Counted from the first letter of the stretch, positions 23,694-34,407 are shown. The stretch is DNA of 64,000 nucleotides from Amnibacterium setariae (GCF_003581425.1 NZ_QXTG01000001.1:620001-684000); one strand, 5' to 3'. The notes: generated by a model not told the origin, from the letters alone. A program made the numbers and translations.

Positions 23694-24287
23694 ATGCTGG
23701 TCGTCATGGACCCCGACGTCGGTGATGCGCTCTCCGGCATGCGGGACACCCCCGAACATCGCCTGGCCCGGATCGCCGAGGGCGACCGGCGGGCGTTCGC
23801 GGAGCTGTACGACGCGACGTCGGCCCGTCTCTACGGGCTCATCCGGCGCCTCCTGATCGACCCGGCCCAGGCCGAGGAGGTCACGCAGGAGGTGTACCTC
23901 GAGATCTGGCAGACCGCGTCGCGGTACAAGCCGGAACGGGGGAGCGCGGTCTCCTGGATGCTCACGATGGCGCACCGCCGCGCCGTGGACCGGGTGCGCG
24001 CCTCGCAGGCGAGCCGCGACCGGGACTCCCGGATCGGCATCCGCGACTACGACCGCGAGTACGACCAGGTCGCCGAGCACGTGGAGATCACGATGGAGGG
24101 CGCGCGGGTCAAGCGGGCGCTCGAGGGGTTGACCGAGCTGCAGCGGCAGGCGGTCGAGCTCGCCTACTTCGGCGGGCTGACGCACACCGAGATCGCCGCG
24201 CAGCTGCACGTGCCGGTGGGCACGATCAAGACCAGGATCCGGGACGGCATGATCCGGCTCCGCGATGCGATGGGGGTGACGGCATGA
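23694..24287 (+). CDS. sigK: ECF sigma factor, SigK type
   Basis: A 197-residue group IV sigma factor. Region 2 reads FAELYDATSARLYGLIRRLLIDPAQAEEVTQEVYLEIWQTASRY with SAVSWMLTMAHRRAVDRVR. Region 4 reads LTELQRQAVELAYFGGLTHTEIAAQLHVPVGTIKTRIRDGMIRLRD. GGAGGAGG precedes the ATG. It overlaps rskA by ATGA, the standard SigK-anti-SigK arrangement. The 239 bp upstream carry its promoter but no motif I can assign. Confidence 0.92.
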   Translation: MLVVMDPDVGDALSGMRDTPEHRLARIAEGDRRAFAELYDATSARLYGLIRRLLIDPAQAEEVTQEVYLEIWQTASRYKPERGSAVSWMLTMAHRRAVDRVRASQASRDRDSRIGIRDYDREYDQVAEHVEITMEGARVKRALEGLTELQRQAVELAYFGGLTHTEIAAQLHVPVGTIKTRIRDGMIRLRDAMGVTA

Positions 24288-25090
24288 CCAAGCGGGAGGA
24301 CGTCCACCTGTTGAGCGGCGCCTACGCCCTCGACGCGGTGACGGCGGAGGAGGCGGCGCTCGTCGAGGCCGCCATGGTGCAGTCCGAGGAGCTGCGCAGC
24401 GAGGTCGTCGGCCTGTCCGACACCGCGGTCGCGCTCGGTCTCGGCATCGCCCCGATCGCCCCGCCCGCCGCGCTGCGGGCCCGCCTGCTCGACGCAATCG
24501 ACGCGCTGCCGCAGCAGCCCGCGGAGGAGCCCGCCGGGTCCCTCGACGCCGTCGAGCCCGCGTCGGTCGATGCGCCGCGCCTCGACGTCGTCGCTCCCGC
24601 GGAGACCGTCGTCGCGGCGGTGCCCGCCGGCGACCACCTCGCTTCGCGTCGCCGTCGCCGGCGTCGCCCGATGGCGGCGCTCGCGCTCGTCGCGGCCGCC
24701 GTCGTGCTGTTCAGCGGAGGGTTCCTCGTCCAGCGGACCCTGCTCGAGCCGCAGCGCGAGTACACGTCGGTCGTGACCGCTTCGGATCGGCAGAAGGTCG
24801 TGGGGTCCGTAGCCGGCGGTGGCGTCGCGACCGTGACGTGGTCGCCGAGCGAGCACCGCACCGCCGTCGAGCTGACCGGGGTGACCCCGCCGTCCGGCAA
24901 GGTCCTGCAGCTGTGGAGCGTCCGCGGCGACACGATCACCAGTGCCGGCCTCTACGACGGCGGCCAGCGGTACGCGCTCATCGCCGGCACGCCGAGCTCC
25001 GGCGAGGTGCTCGCGGTCTCCGTGGAGCCCGACGGCGGCTCGACCCAGCCGACCACTCGGCCGATCGTCCAGGTCCGCCTCGACGCCTGA
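24284..25090 (+). CDS. rskA: Anti-sigma-K factor RskA
   Basis: A 268-residue protein. The cytoplasmic sigma-binding part begins DVHLLSGAYALDAVTAEEAALVE (residues 6-28, zinc-less ASD). A single membrane span lies at about 129-149 after an Arg cluster. The outer RskA domain includes GGVATVTWSPSEHRTAVELTGVTPPSGKVLQLWSV. It holds SigK inactive at the membrane until proteolysis. It overlaps sigK and ends before a strong terminator at 25141. Confidence 0.93.
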   Translation: MTKREDVHLLSGAYALDAVTAEEAALVEAAMVQSEELRSEVVGLSDTAVALGLGIAPIAPPAALRARLLDAIDALPQQPAEEPAGSLDAVEPASVDAPRLDVVAPAETVVAAVPAGDHLASRRRRRRRPMAALALVAAAVVLFSGGFLVQRTLLEPQREYTSVVTASDRQKVVGSVAGGGVATVTWSPSEHRTAVELTGVTPPSGKVLQLWSVRGDTITSAGLYDGGQRYALIAGTPSSGEVLAVSVEPDGGSTQPTTRPIVQVRLDA

Positions 25091-25140
25091 CCCGCTCCGT
25101 CCTGCTCCGGCCGGAAGGCGAGTGCGGTGGCCCGGAACGA

Positions 25141-25179
25141 CAGCGGCGGGAGGGACCGGTCCGGTCCCTCCCGCCGCTG
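25141..25179. terminator. Bidirectional terminator between rskA and pstB
   Basis: A 19-bp perfect inverted repeat, CAGCGGCGGGAGGGACCGG at 25141-25159 and its complement at 25161-25179, nearly without loop. It lies in the 105-bp gap between two convergent genes and should stop both transcripts. Confidence 0.85.
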
Positions 25180-25195
25180 CGGAGCCGCGCGTTGA

Positions 25196-25975
25196 TCAGC
25201 CGAAGCGGCCGGAGACGTAGTCCTCGGTCGCCTTGACCGACGGGTTCGAGAACATCACGCGGGTGTCGTCGTACTCGATGAGCTTGCCCGGCTTGCCGGT
25301 GCCGGCGATGTTGAAGAACGCCGTCCTGTCCGAGACGCGCGACGCCTGCTGCATGTTGTGGGTCACGATCACGATCGTGTAGTCCTGCTTCAGCTCCTCG
25401 ATCAGGTCCTCGATGGCGAGGGTCGAGATCGGGTCGAGCGCCGAGCAGGGCTCGTCCATCAGCAGCACGTCGGGCGAGACCGCGATCGCGCGGGCGATGC
25501 AGAGGCGCTGCTGCTGGCCGCCGGAGAGGCCGTTGCCCGGCAGGTTCAGCCGGTCCTTGACCTCGTTCCAGAGGTTCGCGCCCTGCAGCGACTTCTCGAC
25601 GAGGTCGTCGGCGTCGGACTTCGACATGCGCTTGTTGTTCAGCTTCACGCCGGCGAGCACGTTGTCGCGGATCGACATCGTCGGGAACGGGTTGGGGCGC
25701 TGGAAGACCATGCCCACCTGGCGGCGGACGAGCACGGGGTCGACGCCCGGACCGTAGAGGTTGCTGCCGTCGACGAGGACCTCGCCCTCGACGTAGGCGC
25801 CCGGGATCACCTCGTGCATGCGGTTCAGCGTGCGGAGGAAGGTCGACTTGCCGCAGCCGGACGGGCCGATGAAGGCGGTCACGCTGCGGGGCTCGATGGT
25901 GAGGGAGACGCCTTCGACGGCGCGGAACTTGCCGTAGTAGACGTTGAGGTCGTTGACGGCGATGCGCTTCGACAC
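25196..25975 (-). CDS. pstB: Phosphate ABC transporter ATPase PstB
   Basis: A 259-residue ATPase with Walker [11 protein letters not shown]-loop [15 protein letters not shown] (the Pst signature), LSGGQQQR, Walker [14 protein letters not shown] and the PstB end [13 protein letters not shown]. It starts at GTG 25975 with GAAAGG before it. It is last in the order pstS-pstC-pstA-pstB, with a 32-bp gap after pstA. Confidence 0.97.
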   Translation of the reverse strand: MSKRIAVNDLNVYYGKFRAVEGVSLTIEPRSVTAFIGPSGCGKSTFLRTLNRMHEVIPGAYVEGEVLVDGSNLYGPGVDPVLVRRQVGMVFQRPNPFPTMSIRDNVLAGVKLNNKRMSKSDADDLVEKSLQGANLWNEVKDRLNLPGNGLSGGQQQRLCIARAIAVSPDVLLMDEPCSALDPISTLAIEDLIEELKQDYTIVIVTHNMQQASRVSDRTAFFNIAGTGKPGKLIEYDDTRVMFSNPSVKATEDYVSGRFG

Positions 25976-26007
25976 GGGATGCCTTTCTGAGGGGTTCGGG
26001 TGCCGCG

Positions 26008-27084
26008 TCAGCGGGGCAGCTTGGGGGCGAAGAATCGCGCCACGAGGCGGGCGATCAGGTTCAGCAGCAGCACGATCGCGATCAGCACGAGGGCTGCGGT
26101 CCACGCGCGGTCGAAGAACGGGTCGGTGGGCGTGCCGGGGTTCGTCAGCTGCGTGTAGGCGTAGACCGGCAGCGACATCATCTGCTGGTTGAAGAGGTTG
26201 TAGTTCATGCTGTCGGTGAACCCGGCGATGAGCAGCAGGGGGGCCGTCTCGCCGATGATGCGGGCGATGCCGAGCATGATGCCCGTGACGATGCCGGCGA
26301 GCGCGGTCGGCAGCACCACCTTCCCGATGGTGAGCCATCGGGGCACGCCGAGGGCGTAGGACGCCTCGCGCAGCTCCATCGGCACCAGCTTCAGCATCTC
26401 CTCGCTGGAGCGGACCACGATCGGGATCATCAGCAGGCTGAGGGCGACCGCGCCGCCGAAGCCGGACCGGTACGCCGCGTTGCCCGTCAGGAGGATGAAC
26501 AGCGCGTAGGCGAACAGACCGGCGACGATCGACGGGATGCCCGTCATGACGTCGACGAGGAAGGTGATGCCGCGGGCGATCGCGCCGCGGCCGTACTCCA
26601 CGAGGTAGATCGCGGCGAGCAGGCCGATCGGCACCGAGATGACGGTGGCCGCGAGGGTGATCTCCACGGTGCCGACGATCGCGTGGATCGCGCCGCCGCC
26701 GACACCGGTCACGTTGCGCATCGACTCGCTGAAGAAGGAGCCGTCGAACCGCTCTGCGCCGCGGGCGATCACCGTGACGAGGAGGCTGAGGAGCGGGATC
26801 AGGGCGACGCCGAACGCCGTGCAGACGAGCGCCGTGACGAGGCGGTCCTTCGCGCGCCGCGAGCCCTCGACGAGGAACGACGCGACGTACGTGACGACGA
26901 CCCAGAGCACCAGGCCGAAGAAGATCGCGCCGGTGACGTTGTAGGCCGCCGTCATGCCCGCGAGCAGGAAGACGAGGAACAGCCCGCCCGTGACGATCAG
27001 GCTCAGGATCAGCAGGCCGACGGGGGAGTAGCGCGGCAGCTGCCCCGCCCGGATGTTGCTGGAGACGGCGGTGGTCGTGGCCAT
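26008..27084 (-). CDS. pstA: Phosphate ABC transporter permease PstA
   Basis: A 358-residue membrane protein. The permease core carries [22 protein letters not shown] and the cytoplasmic EAA-type loop [43 protein letters not shown]. Extra N-terminal spans ([18 protein letters not shown] and others) make it longer than the Escherichia coli protein, as in other actinobacteria. It overlaps the pstC stop (ATGA). Confidence 0.95.
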   Translation of the reverse strand: MATTTAVSSNIRAGQLPRYSPVGLLILSLIVTGGLFLVFLLAGMTAAYNVTGAIFFGLVLWVVVTYVASFLVEGSRRAKDRLVTALVCTAFGVALIPLLSLLVTVIARGAERFDGSFFSESMRNVTGVGGGAIHAIVGTVEITLAATVISVPIGLLAAIYLVEYGRGAIARGITFLVDVMTGIPSIVAGLFAYALFILLTGNAAYRSGFGGAVALSLLMIPIVVRSSEEMLKLVPMELREASYALGVPRWLTIGKVVLPTALAGIVTGIMLGIARIIGETAPLLLIAGFTDSMNYNLFNQQMMSLPVYAYTQLTNPGTPTDPFFDRAWTAALVLIAIVLLLNLIARLVARFFAPKLPR

Positions 27085-28028
27085 CAGATGCCCTTCCCGC
27101 CGCCGCGGCGGCCGACGATCGCGCGAGACGCGGCGTTCACGACGAAGGTGATCACGAACAGGATCAGGCCCGTCGCGATGAGGACGTTCACGCTCAGCCC
27201 GTAGGAGTCGGGGAACTGGAGCGCGATGTTCGCCGCGATCGTCGTCGGGTTCTCGCTCTTCAGCAGGAACGCGGAGACGATCACGCTCGGCGAGAGCACG
27301 AGCGCGACGGCGAAGGTTTCGCCCAGCGCCCGCCCGAGGCCGAGCATCGAGGCGGCGACGATGCCGGAGCGGCCGAACGGCAGCACGGCCATGCGGATCA
27401 TCTCCCAGCGCGTCGCGCCGAGGGCGAGCGCCGCCTCCTCGTTCAGGCGGGGCGTCTGCAGGAAGATCTCGCGTGACAGCGAGGTGACGATCGGGATCAC
27501 CATGACGGCGAGGACGAGCGCGGCGGTGAGGATCGTGCGCCCGGTCGGCGAGACGGGGCCGGCGAAGAGGGGGAACCACCCGAGCGTGCTGCCGAGGAAG
27601 GCATAGAACGGCTGGACGAAGGGGGCGAAGACGAAGATGCCCCAGGCGCCGTAGACGACGCTCGGGATCGCGGCGAGCAGGTCGATGACCGCACCGAGGG
27701 CGCGCGCGATCCGGCGCGGCGCGTAGTGCGAGATGAAGAGGGCGATCGCGATCGAGAACGGCACCGCGAACAGCAGGGCGAGCAGCGCGGCCCAGATCGT
27801 GCCGAACACGAGGGGCCCGACGTAGGCCCAGAAGTTCGGGTAGGCGCCGGAGGACTCGATGTCCGTCGACGAGGCGCCGATCGCGGGGATGCTCTGGGCG
27901 ACGAGGAAGATCGCGACGGCCGCGAGCGCGACCAGGATGATCAGTCCGCCGGTGAGGGCGGCGCCGGAGAAGACGCGGTCGCCGAGGCGTCTGACCGAGC
28001 GGGGAGCGGGGGCCGTCGAGGCGGTCAT
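27084..28028 (-). CDS. pstC: Phosphate ABC transporter permease PstC
   Basis: A 314-residue membrane protein with six spans. It shows [43 protein letters not shown] and the loop [42 protein letters not shown], all hallmarks of PstC. AGGA lies five bases before the ATG. It is preceded by a hairpin that may limit read-through from pstS. Confidence 0.96.
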   Translation of the reverse strand: MTASTAPAPRSVRRLGDRVFSGAALTGGLIILVALAAVAIFLVAQSIPAIGASSTDIESSGAYPNFWAYVGPLVFGTIWAALLALLFAVPFSIAIALFISHYAPRRIARALGAVIDLLAAIPSVVYGAWGIFVFAPFVQPFYAFLGSTLGWFPLFAGPVSPTGRTILTAALVLAVMVIPIVTSLSREIFLQTPRLNEEAALALGATRWEMIRMAVLPFGRSGIVAASMLGLGRALGETFAVALVLSPSVIVSAFLLKSENPTTIAANIALQFPDSYGLSVNVLIATGLILFVITFVVNAASRAIVGRRGGGKGI

Positions 28029-28070
28029 CGGGTCCTGTTCATCGACGTGGGGGTGTCGGGACGACGTGAT

Positions 28071-28108
28071 GCTAGCCGCCTCGGACCTTCCGGCCCGAGG
28101 CGGCTAGC
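28071..28108 (-). terminator. Hairpin between pstS and pstC (partial terminator)
   Basis: A perfect 14-bp inverted repeat, GCTAGCCGCCTCGG at 28071-28084 and its complement at 28095-28108, with a 10-nt loop. It sits just after the pstS stop and 43 bp before pstC. Since all four pst genes point the same way, it probably lowers transcription of the permease genes relative to the abundant binding protein, or stabilises the pstS mRNA. Confidence 0.75.
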
Positions 28109-28116
28109 GGGGACGA

Positions 28117-29229
28117 TCAGCCGATGGCCGCGGCGGCGGCCTGGGCCTTCGTCGAGAGCGCGCCGGTCATCGGCGCCGACTTCGCGGAGGACGCGGCGGC
28201 CTGCTGGCCCTCGTCGCTCGTGATGTACTGCGCGTAGCCCTTGACGAGCGCGGCCTTGGCGCTGTCGTTGTAGGACTGGCAGGCGATGAGGTAGCTGACC
28301 AGCGTGATCGGGTACTCGCTCGAGTCGGTCGTGGTGCGGTTCACCTTGACGACGACGTCGTTGCTCTCGCGGCTCGTGTCGAGCGGCGAGGTCTCGGCGG
28401 TCTTCGACGCGGCGTCGGTGGACGGCGCGACGTAGGAGGAGCCGACCTTGACCTTGGCGTAGGACAGGGTGCCGACCGACGAGAAGTCGACGTAGCCGAT
28501 GGTGCCCTTGCCGCCGGTCACGGCGGCGACGACGCCGGAGCCCTTGGCCGCGCCTTCACCGGTCTTGAACGGGAACGCGTCGGCGGCCTCGGCCGTCCAG
28601 ATCGAGCCCGCGGTCTGGTGCAGGTAGTCGGTGAAGTTGTTGGTCGTGCCCGACTTGTCGGAGCGGTAGACCGGCGTGATGTTCGAGCTCGGCAGGTTCG
28701 CACCGGAGTTCAGCGCCTTGATCGCGCTGTCGTTCCACTTCGTGATCTTGCCGCTGAAGATCTTCGCGATCGTCGGGGCGTCGAGCTGCAGGTCCTTCAC
28801 GCCGTCCAGGTTGTAGACGAGCGCGACCGACGAGACGTACACCGGGATGTCGATGCCCTTGGTGCCCGCCTTGCAGTCCTTGAACGAGCCGGAGAGCTCG
28901 TCGGCCGGCAGGGCCGCGTCGCTGCCCGCGAAGTCCGCGCCGCCGTTCTCGAACGCGGTGCGGCCGGCGCCGGAGCCCGACGGGTTGTAGTTCACGGTGA
29001 CGCCGCTGTTGGTCGTCTGGAACCCCTTGGTCCACGCGGTCTGCGCGTTGGCCTGGGCGGACGAGCCGACGCCGTTCAGGGTGCCGCTGAGGCTGGCCGA
29101 GGAGGCGCTGGAGCCGCTCGAGGCGCTGCCGCCGCTGGACGCGGGGCCTTCGTTCGACGCGCACGAGGAGAGCGCGATCATGGCGGTGAGGGCCGTGCCG
29201 ATGGCGAGGCCCGCGCGCAGGTGCTTCAA
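28117..29229 (-). CDS. pstS: Phosphate-binding lipoprotein PstS
   Basis: A 370-residue substrate-binding protein. The signal peptide MKHLRAGLAIGTALTAMIALSSC ends in a lipobox with Cys23. The mature part has the phosphate-binding blocks NGVGSSAQANAQTAW, VNYNPSGSGAGRTAF, FAGSDAAL, YRSDKSGTTNNFTDYL. A Ser/Gly/Ala linker follows the Cys. The start is TTG at 29229, supported by GAAGGGA seven bases upstream and by the complete signal peptide. A PHO box lies about 110 bp upstream. Confidence 0.95.
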   Translation of the reverse strand: MKHLRAGLAIGTALTAMIALSSCASNEGPASSGGSASSGSSASSASLSGTLNGVGSSAQANAQTAWTKGFQTTNSGVTVNYNPSGSGAGRTAFENGGADFAGSDAALPADELSGSFKDCKAGTKGIDIPVYVSSVALVYNLDGVKDLQLDAPTIAKIFSGKITKWNDSAIKALNSGANLPSSNITPVYRSDKSGTTNNFTDYLHQTAGSIWTAEAADAFPFKTGEGAAKGSGVVAAVTGGKGTIGYVDFSSVGTLSYAKVKVGSSYVAPSTDAASKTAETSPLDTSRESNDVVVKVNRTTTDSSEYPITLVSYLIACQSYNDSAKAALVKGYAQYITSDEGQQAAASSAKSAPMTGALSTKAQAAAAAIG

Positions 29230-29340
29230 GAGGTGATCCCTTCGGGGTCCGGGTGCAGGAGCCCGTGACGGAGGTCGTGCCTCTTCCCGCACGGGCGTCC
29301 CCGAAAGTAGGGAGGTCCGGTAGCGCGATCCCCTCCCGAC

Positions 29341-29386
29341 GGTGAACGGGAGGTGAACCGGACGTCTCGGTGCTGTCACGGTGCTG
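29341..29386 (-). promoter_or_regulatory. PHO box upstream of pstS
   Basis: Read on the minus strand, two exact GTTCACC heptads lie 11 bp apart (29358-29352 and 29347-29341). Two weaker CAGCACC copies, also 11 bp apart, lie at 29386-29380 and 29375-29369. GTTCACC with an 11-bp period is the known actinobacterial PhoP/RegX3 box. A TACTTT -10 candidate sits at 29309-29304. Phosphate starvation should therefore switch on pstSCAB. Confidence 0.8.
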
Positions 29387-29481
29387 CACGGATCGACGAG
29401 CGGACCAGGCATTTCCGGCGTGTTGCACGGCGCGCCCCGTCCCCGCGGATCGAGGTGGGAGCGCAGCAGCCGGTCCCCGCT

Positions 29482-29514
29482 GGTCGAGGCGCGAGCGCAG
29501 CGAGCCTCGAGACC
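29482..29514 (+). repeat. 33-nt dispersed repeat, copy 4
   Basis: A copy with one change from the consensus, at the ninth base, located between the pstS promoter and the 3' end of the mutT1-like gene. A partial copy beginning GATCGAGGTGGGAGCGCAGC lies directly before it at about 29448. Confidence 0.85.
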
Positions 29515-29523
29515 ACCCCGGCG

Positions 29524-30474
29524 CTACTCCGGAGCGGCGTGCGTCTCGATCGCGAGGATCTTGTGCGGCGCCTTCGCCGCGAGGTGCACCACCGCGAACT
29601 CGGCGGTGCCCAGGATGCCGGCCCGGGTCATCCGGGCGCCGTTCGGGCTGCCCGTCGCCTCCGCGATCTGCTCGAGGATCTCGGGCAGCACGGGCGCGTG
29701 GCTGCAGAGCACGGTCGTGCGGCCCTTGTCGATGCGCCGCGCGACGACCTCGCGCACGCCGGCCGGGTCGTGGTGCTGCATCTCCCAGCCGTCCTGGCTG
29801 AGCTGCGGCGCGCGCTTCACCTCGATGCCCGTCGCCTTCGCGAGCGGGGCGACGGTCGCGAGGCACCGGGCCGCGGTGCTGCTCACGATCCGGGTCGGGC
29901 CCCACGCGGCGAGCGCGGGCACGACGGCGCGGGCCTGCGCCTGCCCGCGCGGCGTCAGGCGGCGGTCCGCGTCCGCGCCGGACGGGGAGTCGAAGGCGGC
30001 CTTCGCGTGCCGGAGGGCGATGAGCGCGAAACTTTCCAGGTCGCCGGTCACCGCGAGCTCCGCGAAGCGCCGGAGCAGCTCGACGTCCCGCTCGTAGGTG
30101 AGGCGCTTGCCGACCTTCGCGAGCGGCACCCACTCCAGCGCGTTCACCTCGTCGTTCGGGGTGAACACCCCCTTCTCCAGCTGCCCCTTCGGCACCTCGG
30201 CCGCCCAGTAGGCGACCGTCTTGTCGCGGCCGTTCGGCAGCGTGTACGCGGTGGTGCCGATCGGGATGCCGAGGTGCACGTGGTACCCGGTCTCCTCGAA
30301 GACCTCCCGCACCGCCGTCTGGGGCAGGGACTCCTTCGGGTCCGTCTTCCCCTTCGGGAGGCTCACGTCGCCGTGCCGCTCCCGCAGCACGAGCAGCACC
30401 TCGACGCTCTTCGCCCGCCGTCGCCAGCAGACGGCGCCCGCCGCGAGCACGGGCGCCGCCCCGGCGTCGGTCAT
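29524..30474 (-). CDS. mutT1: NUDIX + histidine phosphatase fusion, MutT1-like
   Basis: A 316-residue protein. Residues 10-135 are a NUDIX domain with the box [20 protein letters not shown]...ETGY. Residues 165-316 are a SixA-type histidine phosphatase ([12 protein letters not shown], the phosphohistidine being in [15 protein letters not shown]). Mycobacterial MutT1 has the same layout and cleans up 8-oxo-dGTP and diadenosine polyphosphates. Its ATG overlaps the ppk stop codon, so it is made together with polyphosphate kinase. Confidence 0.88.
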   Translation of the reverse strand: MTDAGAAPVLAAGAVCWRRRAKSVEVLLVLRERHGDVSLPKGKTDPKESLPQTAVREVFEETGYHVHLGIPIGTTAYTLPNGRDKTVAYWAAEVPKGQLEKGVFTPNDEVNALEWVPLAKVGKRLTYERDVELLRRFAELAVTGDLESFALIALRHAKAAFDSPSGADADRRLTPRGQAQARAVVPALAAWGPTRIVSSTAARCLATVAPLAKATGIEVKRAPQLSQDGWEMQHHDPAGVREVVARRIDKGRTTVLCSHAPVLPEILEQIAEATGSPNGARMTRAGILGTAEFAVVHLAAKAPHKILAIETHAAPE

Positions 30475-32639
30475 CGGTTCGTGCGCTTCCTCGTGCTCAG
30501 CGCCTGCTGGGTCGCGACCTGCAGGTCGACGTGCGGCTCGCCCTCGTCGCTGACGGCGTGCCGCTCCCACACGCCGATCTCGTCGAGGTGCCAGCTCGCC
30601 GTGTCGTCGCTCATCGCGAGGTCGAACAGCCGGTCGAGCTCGTCGACGTGCTCCTGCCGCTTCAGGCGGACCAGCGCCTCGACGCGGCGGTCGAGGTTGC
30701 GGTGCATCATGTCCGCGCTGCCGATGAAGGTGACCGGGTCGCCGTCGTTCAGGAACGAGAAGATCCGCGAGTGCTCGAGGTAGCGCCCGAGGATCGAGCG
30801 GACGACGATGTTCTCGCTCACGCCGGGGATCCCCGGCTTGATGGCGCAGATGCCACGCACCCAGACCTGCACCTCGACGCCGGCCTGGCTCGCCCGGTAG
30901 AGCGCGTCGATGATCGCCTCGTCGACCATCGAGTTGACCTTGATCCGGATCCGCGCGGGCTTGCCCGCCTCGGCGTGCATCCGCTCCGCGTTGATCCGCT
31001 TCAGCAGGCCCTTCCGGAGGTGCAGGGGCGCGACGAGCAGGCGGTGGAACTTCTTCTCGATCGCGTAGCCGGAGAGCTGGTTGAACAGGCGCGTGAGGTC
31101 CTTCGCCACCTGGTCGTCGGTGGTGAAGAGGCCGAGGTCCTCGTAGATGCGGCTCGTCTTCGGGTTGTAGTTGCCCGTGCCGATGTGGCAGTAGTTCTTG
31201 AGGTTGCCGTCGGGCTCGCGGCGGACGACGAGCGCGAGCTTGCAGTGGGTCTTGAGGCCCACGAGGCCGTAGACGACGTGCACGCCCGCGCGCTCGAGCT
31301 TCCGGGCCCAGTCGATGTTGTTCTGCTCGTCGAACCGCGCCTTGATCTCGACGAGGGCGAGCACCTGCTTGCCCGCCTCGGCGGCGTCGATCAGCGACTC
31401 GACGATCGGGCTGTCGCCGCTCGTGCGGTACAGGGTCTGCTTGATCGCGAGCACGTCCGGGTCGGCCGCCGCCTGCTCGAGGAAGGCCTGCACGCTCGTC
31501 GCGAACGACTCGTACGGGTGGTGCACGAGGACGTCGCGTTTCGCGATCGCCGTGAACAGGTCGGGCTTCTCGTTCGGCTCGCCCGGCACGAACGCGGGCG
31601 CCGTCGCCGGCACCGCCGTCGGGTAGTGCAGCTGCGGCCGGTCGAGCTTGTTCAGCTCGAACAGCCCGGCCAGGTCGAGGGGGCCGGGGAGCCGGTAGAC
31701 CTCGTCACGGGTGACGTCGAGCTCGGAGGTGAGCAGCTCGAGCGTCGTCGCGTCCATGTCCTCGGTGATCTCGAGGCGGATCGGCGGGCCGAACCGGCGG
31801 CGCAGCAGCTCCTTCTCGAGCGCCTGCAGCAGGTTCTCGCTCTCGTCCTCGTCGACCTCGAGGTCCTCGTTGCGCGTGAGCCGGAACACGTGGTGCTCGA
31901 GCACCTCCATGCCCGGGAACAGCTCGGCCAGGTGGTGCGCGATCAGGTCCTCGAGCAGCACGAAGGTCGCCGTCGCGCCGGCGTGCGAGGAGGTCGCGAC
32001 GAGGCGCGGCAGCACGCCCGTCGGCACCTTGAGCCGCGCGAAGTCGACCCGGTCCGTGCGCGGGTTCCGCACGCGGACCGCGAGGTTGAGCGACAGGCCG
32101 CTGATGTAGGGGAACGGGTGCGCCGGGTCCACCGCGAGGGGCATGAGCACGGGGAAGATCTGGTTCGAGAACACGTCGGCGAGCCGGTTGCGCTCGCTCT
32201 CGGGCAGGTCGTCCACCCCGACGATGCGGATGCCGGCGCGCTCGAGCTCGGGCAGCACCTGCTCGCGGAACACCTCGGCGTGCTGCACCTGCAGCACGTG
32301 CGCCGCGGCGTTGATGTCCGCGAGCACGGCGCGCGGCGCCCTGCCGATGTTCGTCGGCACGGCGAGCCCGGTCAGGATCCGCCGCTTGAGGCCGGCGACG
32401 CGGACCATGAAGAACTCGTCGAGGTTCGACGCGAAGATCGCGAGGAAGTTCGTGCGTTCCAGGATCGGCAGCGACGCGTCCTCCGCCAGGTCCAGGACCC
32501 GCCGGTTGAACGCGAGCCACGACAGCTCGCGGTCGATGTACCGGTCCTTCGGCAGCGGCGCCAGGCGCGGCCGCGGCGGGAGGGGGGCGGGGGCGTCCTC
32601 GGTGACGACGACCGCGTGGGTCGTGCTCTCCTCGTCCAT
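30471..32639 (-). CDS. ppk: Polyphosphate kinase (PPK1)
   Basis: A 722-residue enzyme that makes polyphosphate from ATP. It has [18 protein letters not shown] near the N-terminus, the autophosphorylated His in [15 protein letters not shown] (about His465), and [22 protein letters not shown]. The length is normal for PPK1. GAGGAT six bases before the ATG suggests a leaderless start, with a PHO box at 32662-32679 in the -35 area. It is coupled to the mutT1-like gene. The PHO box ties phosphate storage to the same regulator as uptake. Confidence 0.96.
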   Translation of the reverse strand: MDEESTTHAVVVTEDAPAPLPPRPRLAPLPKDRYIDRELSWLAFNRRVLDLAEDASLPILERTNFLAIFASNLDEFFMVRVAGLKRRILTGLAVPTNIGRAPRAVLADINAAAHVLQVQHAEVFREQVLPELERAGIRIVGVDDLPESERNRLADVFSNQIFPVLMPLAVDPAHPFPYISGLSLNLAVRVRNPRTDRVDFARLKVPTGVLPRLVATSSHAGATATFVLLEDLIAHHLAELFPGMEVLEHHVFRLTRNEDLEVDEDESENLLQALEKELLRRRFGPPIRLEITEDMDATTLELLTSELDVTRDEVYRLPGPLDLAGLFELNKLDRPQLHYPTAVPATAPAFVPGEPNEKPDLFTAIAKRDVLVHHPYESFATSVQAFLEQAAADPDVLAIKQTLYRTSGDSPIVESLIDAAEAGKQVLALVEIKARFDEQNNIDWARKLERAGVHVVYGLVGLKTHCKLALVVRREPDGNLKNYCHIGTGNYNPKTSRIYEDLGLFTTDDQVAKDLTRLFNQLSGYAIEKKFHRLLVAPLHLRKGLLKRINAERMHAEAGKPARIRIKVNSMVDEAIIDALYRASQAGVEVQVWVRGICAIKPGIPGVSENIVVRSILGRYLEHSRIFSFLNDGDPVTFIGSADMMHRNLDRRVEALVRLKRQEHVDELDRLFDLAMSDDTASWHLDEIGVWERHAVSDEGEPHVDLQVATQQALSTRKRTNR

Positions 32640-32661
32640 CTCCCGATCCTCCCACCGCGCA

Positions 32662-32679
32662 GGTTGCCCGCAGGTGAAC
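32662..32679 (-). promoter_or_regulatory. PHO box upstream of ppk
   Basis: On the minus strand GTTCACC (32679-32673) is followed 11 bp later by GGCAACC (32668-32662). The first heptad is exact, the second is degenerate. The distance to the presumed -10 (GAGGAT) fits an activator replacing the -35 box. Confidence 0.65.
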
Positions 32680-32689
32680 GGGCCCCGGA

Positions 32690-33211
32690 TCAGACGGTCG
32701 ACGCGGGCCCCGTGCGCAGCGCCTTCTGCTCCCGGAACCAGGCGTTCGAGGCCGGCAGGAAGCTGAGCACGGCCGCGGCGGCGACCACGAGGAACTGCAG
32801 CGCGCCGAGGCCGAAGACGCTGAGGATGCCGAACACCTGCAGCGCCGCGAAGACGACCAGCACGATGCGGGCCCAGTTGCGGCCCTGGCGCAGCTTGCGG
32901 GCGAAGACGATCGTGAGGACGCTGAAGACGACCGCGATCGCGACGCCGATCACGGCGCCGGCGATGGCCGAGCCGCGGGTGATCGCCTCGACGTCGAGGC
33001 CCTGCGTGCTCCGTCCCTGCAGCTGGCCCGTCGCGCGCTGCACGGCGGCGTCGATCGTGGCGGGCAGGAGGACCAGGCTCAGCACGATGCCGACCAGGCC
33101 GAGGATCGCGCCGATCAGGTAGAGCCGGTACGACCAGGCGACGGAGCCGGGGGCCGCGGGCGCCGTGCTGCCGGCGGTGGAGGTGGTGGTGGAGGAGTCG
33201 AACGTCGACAT
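32690..33211 (-). CDS. Four-span membrane protein
   Basis: A 173-residue protein with a Ser/Thr-rich N-terminus and four hydrophobic segments ([78 protein letters not shown]). GGAAGG precedes the ATG and a TAGGGT -10 candidate lies about 40 bp further up. No function recognised. Confidence 0.75.
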   Translation of the reverse strand: MSTFDSSTTTSTAGSTAPAAPGSVAWSYRLYLIGAILGLVGIVLSLVLLPATIDAAVQRATGQLQGRSTQGLDVEAITRGSAIAGAVIGVAIAVVFSVLTIVFARKLRQGRNWARIVLVVFAALQVFGILSVFGLGALQFLVVAAAAVLSFLPASNAWFREQKALRTGPASTV

Positions 33212-33320
33212 GGATGCCTTCCCGTCCGCTGGGTCACGGACGACGAGACCCTAGTGAACCTCCAGGCACCGGTCGGAGGTCTGTCGGCCGACTCTCAGGA
33301 AAGGGCTGGCGCAGGACGGT

Positions 33321-34010
33321 CTAGCGGCGGACGCTCGCGAGGCGCTCGCCCTCGTCCTCGTACACGTTGAAGCGGTAGCCGACGTTGCGCACCGTGCCGA
33401 TCAGGCTCTCGAGGTCGCCGAGCTTCGCGCGCAGGCGCCGCACGTGGACGTCGACCGTGCGGGTGCCGCCGAAGTAGTCGTAGCCCCAGACCTCGCTGAG
33501 CAGCTGCTCGCGCGTGAACACCCGCGACGGGTGCGTCGCGAAGAAGCGGAGCAGCTCGAACTCCTTGAAGGTGAGGTCGAGCGGGCGGCCGTGCACGCGC
33601 GCCGAGTAGCTCGCCTCGTCGATGACGACGCCGGACGCCTGGATCTTCGACGCGCTGTCCGCCTGGGCCATCCGGCCGATGACGAGCCGGATGCGGGCGT
33701 CCACCTCCGCGGGCCCTGCGGTCTCGAGCACGACGTCGTTCGCGCCCCAGTCGGCCGAGACGGCGGTGAGGCCGCCCTCCGTGAGGATCAGGATCATCGG
33801 CACCGTGATGCCGGTCGTCGTGAGGATCTTGCAGAGCGACTTCGCGCTGGCGAGGTCGAACCGCGCGTCGATCAGGATCACGTCGGACGGCGGCGCGCTG
33901 ATCAGCTGCGCCGGCTCGGCGGGGATCGATCGGACCTTGTGGGAGAGCAGGCTGAGGGCGGGCAGCACGTCGCCGTCGACCTGAGGAGTCAGGATCAACA
34001 GCTGTGCCAT
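33321..34010 (-). CDS. glnR: GlnR, orphan OmpR-type nitrogen regulator
   Basis: A 229-residue response-regulator-like protein. The receiver domain ([56 protein letters not shown]) is the atypical GlnR type, in which the Asp (about residue 49) is structural and not phosphorylated in studied members. The winged helix ([53 protein letters not shown]) binds DNA. No kinase is adjacent. GlnR controls ammonium assimilation and interacts with the phosphate response in actinobacteria, so its place within the phosphate genes is notable. Confidence 0.9.
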   Translation of the reverse strand: MAQLLILTPQVDGDVLPALSLLSHKVRSIPAEPAQLISAPPSDVILIDARFDLASAKSLCKILTTTGITVPMILILTEGGLTAVSADWGANDVVLETAGPAEVDARIRLVIGRMAQADSASKIQASGVVIDEASYSARVHGRPLDLTFKEFELLRFFATHPSRVFTREQLLSEVWGYDYFGGTRTVDVHVRRLRAKLGDLESLIGTVRNVGYRFNVYEDEGERLASVRR

Positions 34011-34131
34011 GGAGGTCCTTCCGGCAAGTCCGTGGGCGTCATCGTATCGAACCCGCGCGGAACGGTCCGTCTACCCGGGGCCGCTCCGAACCGCCTGAGC
34101 GCGGTCGGGCGGGGATGGGAGGATGCCGGGC

Positions 34132-34386
34132 GTGACTCCCGCTCGCGTCGCCGTCGTCGCCGTGTGGGCGCTCACCCTGGTCGGCGTCGTGCTGATCGAC
34201 GTGTCCGTGCCGGATCCGCACACCCTGTCGTGGCTCGCCCTCGCGCTGCCGCTCGCGATCGTCGCGGGCATCGTGGCCCAGCTGGCGGTCGCCGAGCAGC
34301 GCGGCTTCGTCCTGCGCCTGGCGGCGACCGCGAGCGGCTCGTTCGTCCTCGTCTGCGTCGCCGCGCTGGTCGCCGCCCTCTCCTGA
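34132..34386 (+). CDS. Three-span small membrane protein
   Basis: A roughly 84-residue protein with three hydrophobic segments (VAVVAVWALTLVGVVLIDVSV, LSWLALALPLAIVAGIVAQLAVA, ATASGSFVLVCVAALVAAL). The GTG at 34132 is chosen because GGGAGG lies nine bases before it; an ATG at 34123 directly abuts that sequence. Function unknown. Confidence 0.65.
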   Translation: MTPARVAVVAVWALTLVGVVLIDVSVPDPHTLSWLALALPLAIVAGIVAQLAVAEQRGFVLRLAATASGSFVLVCVAALVAALS

Positions 34387-34407
34387 CACAGCCGCCGGCG
34401 CTCCGTC

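Noticed and set aside
33321-34010. A typical phosphorylated response regulator missing its kinase
   Set aside because: The receiver domain matches GlnR, which is known to work without a kinase, so a missing partner is not an anomaly.
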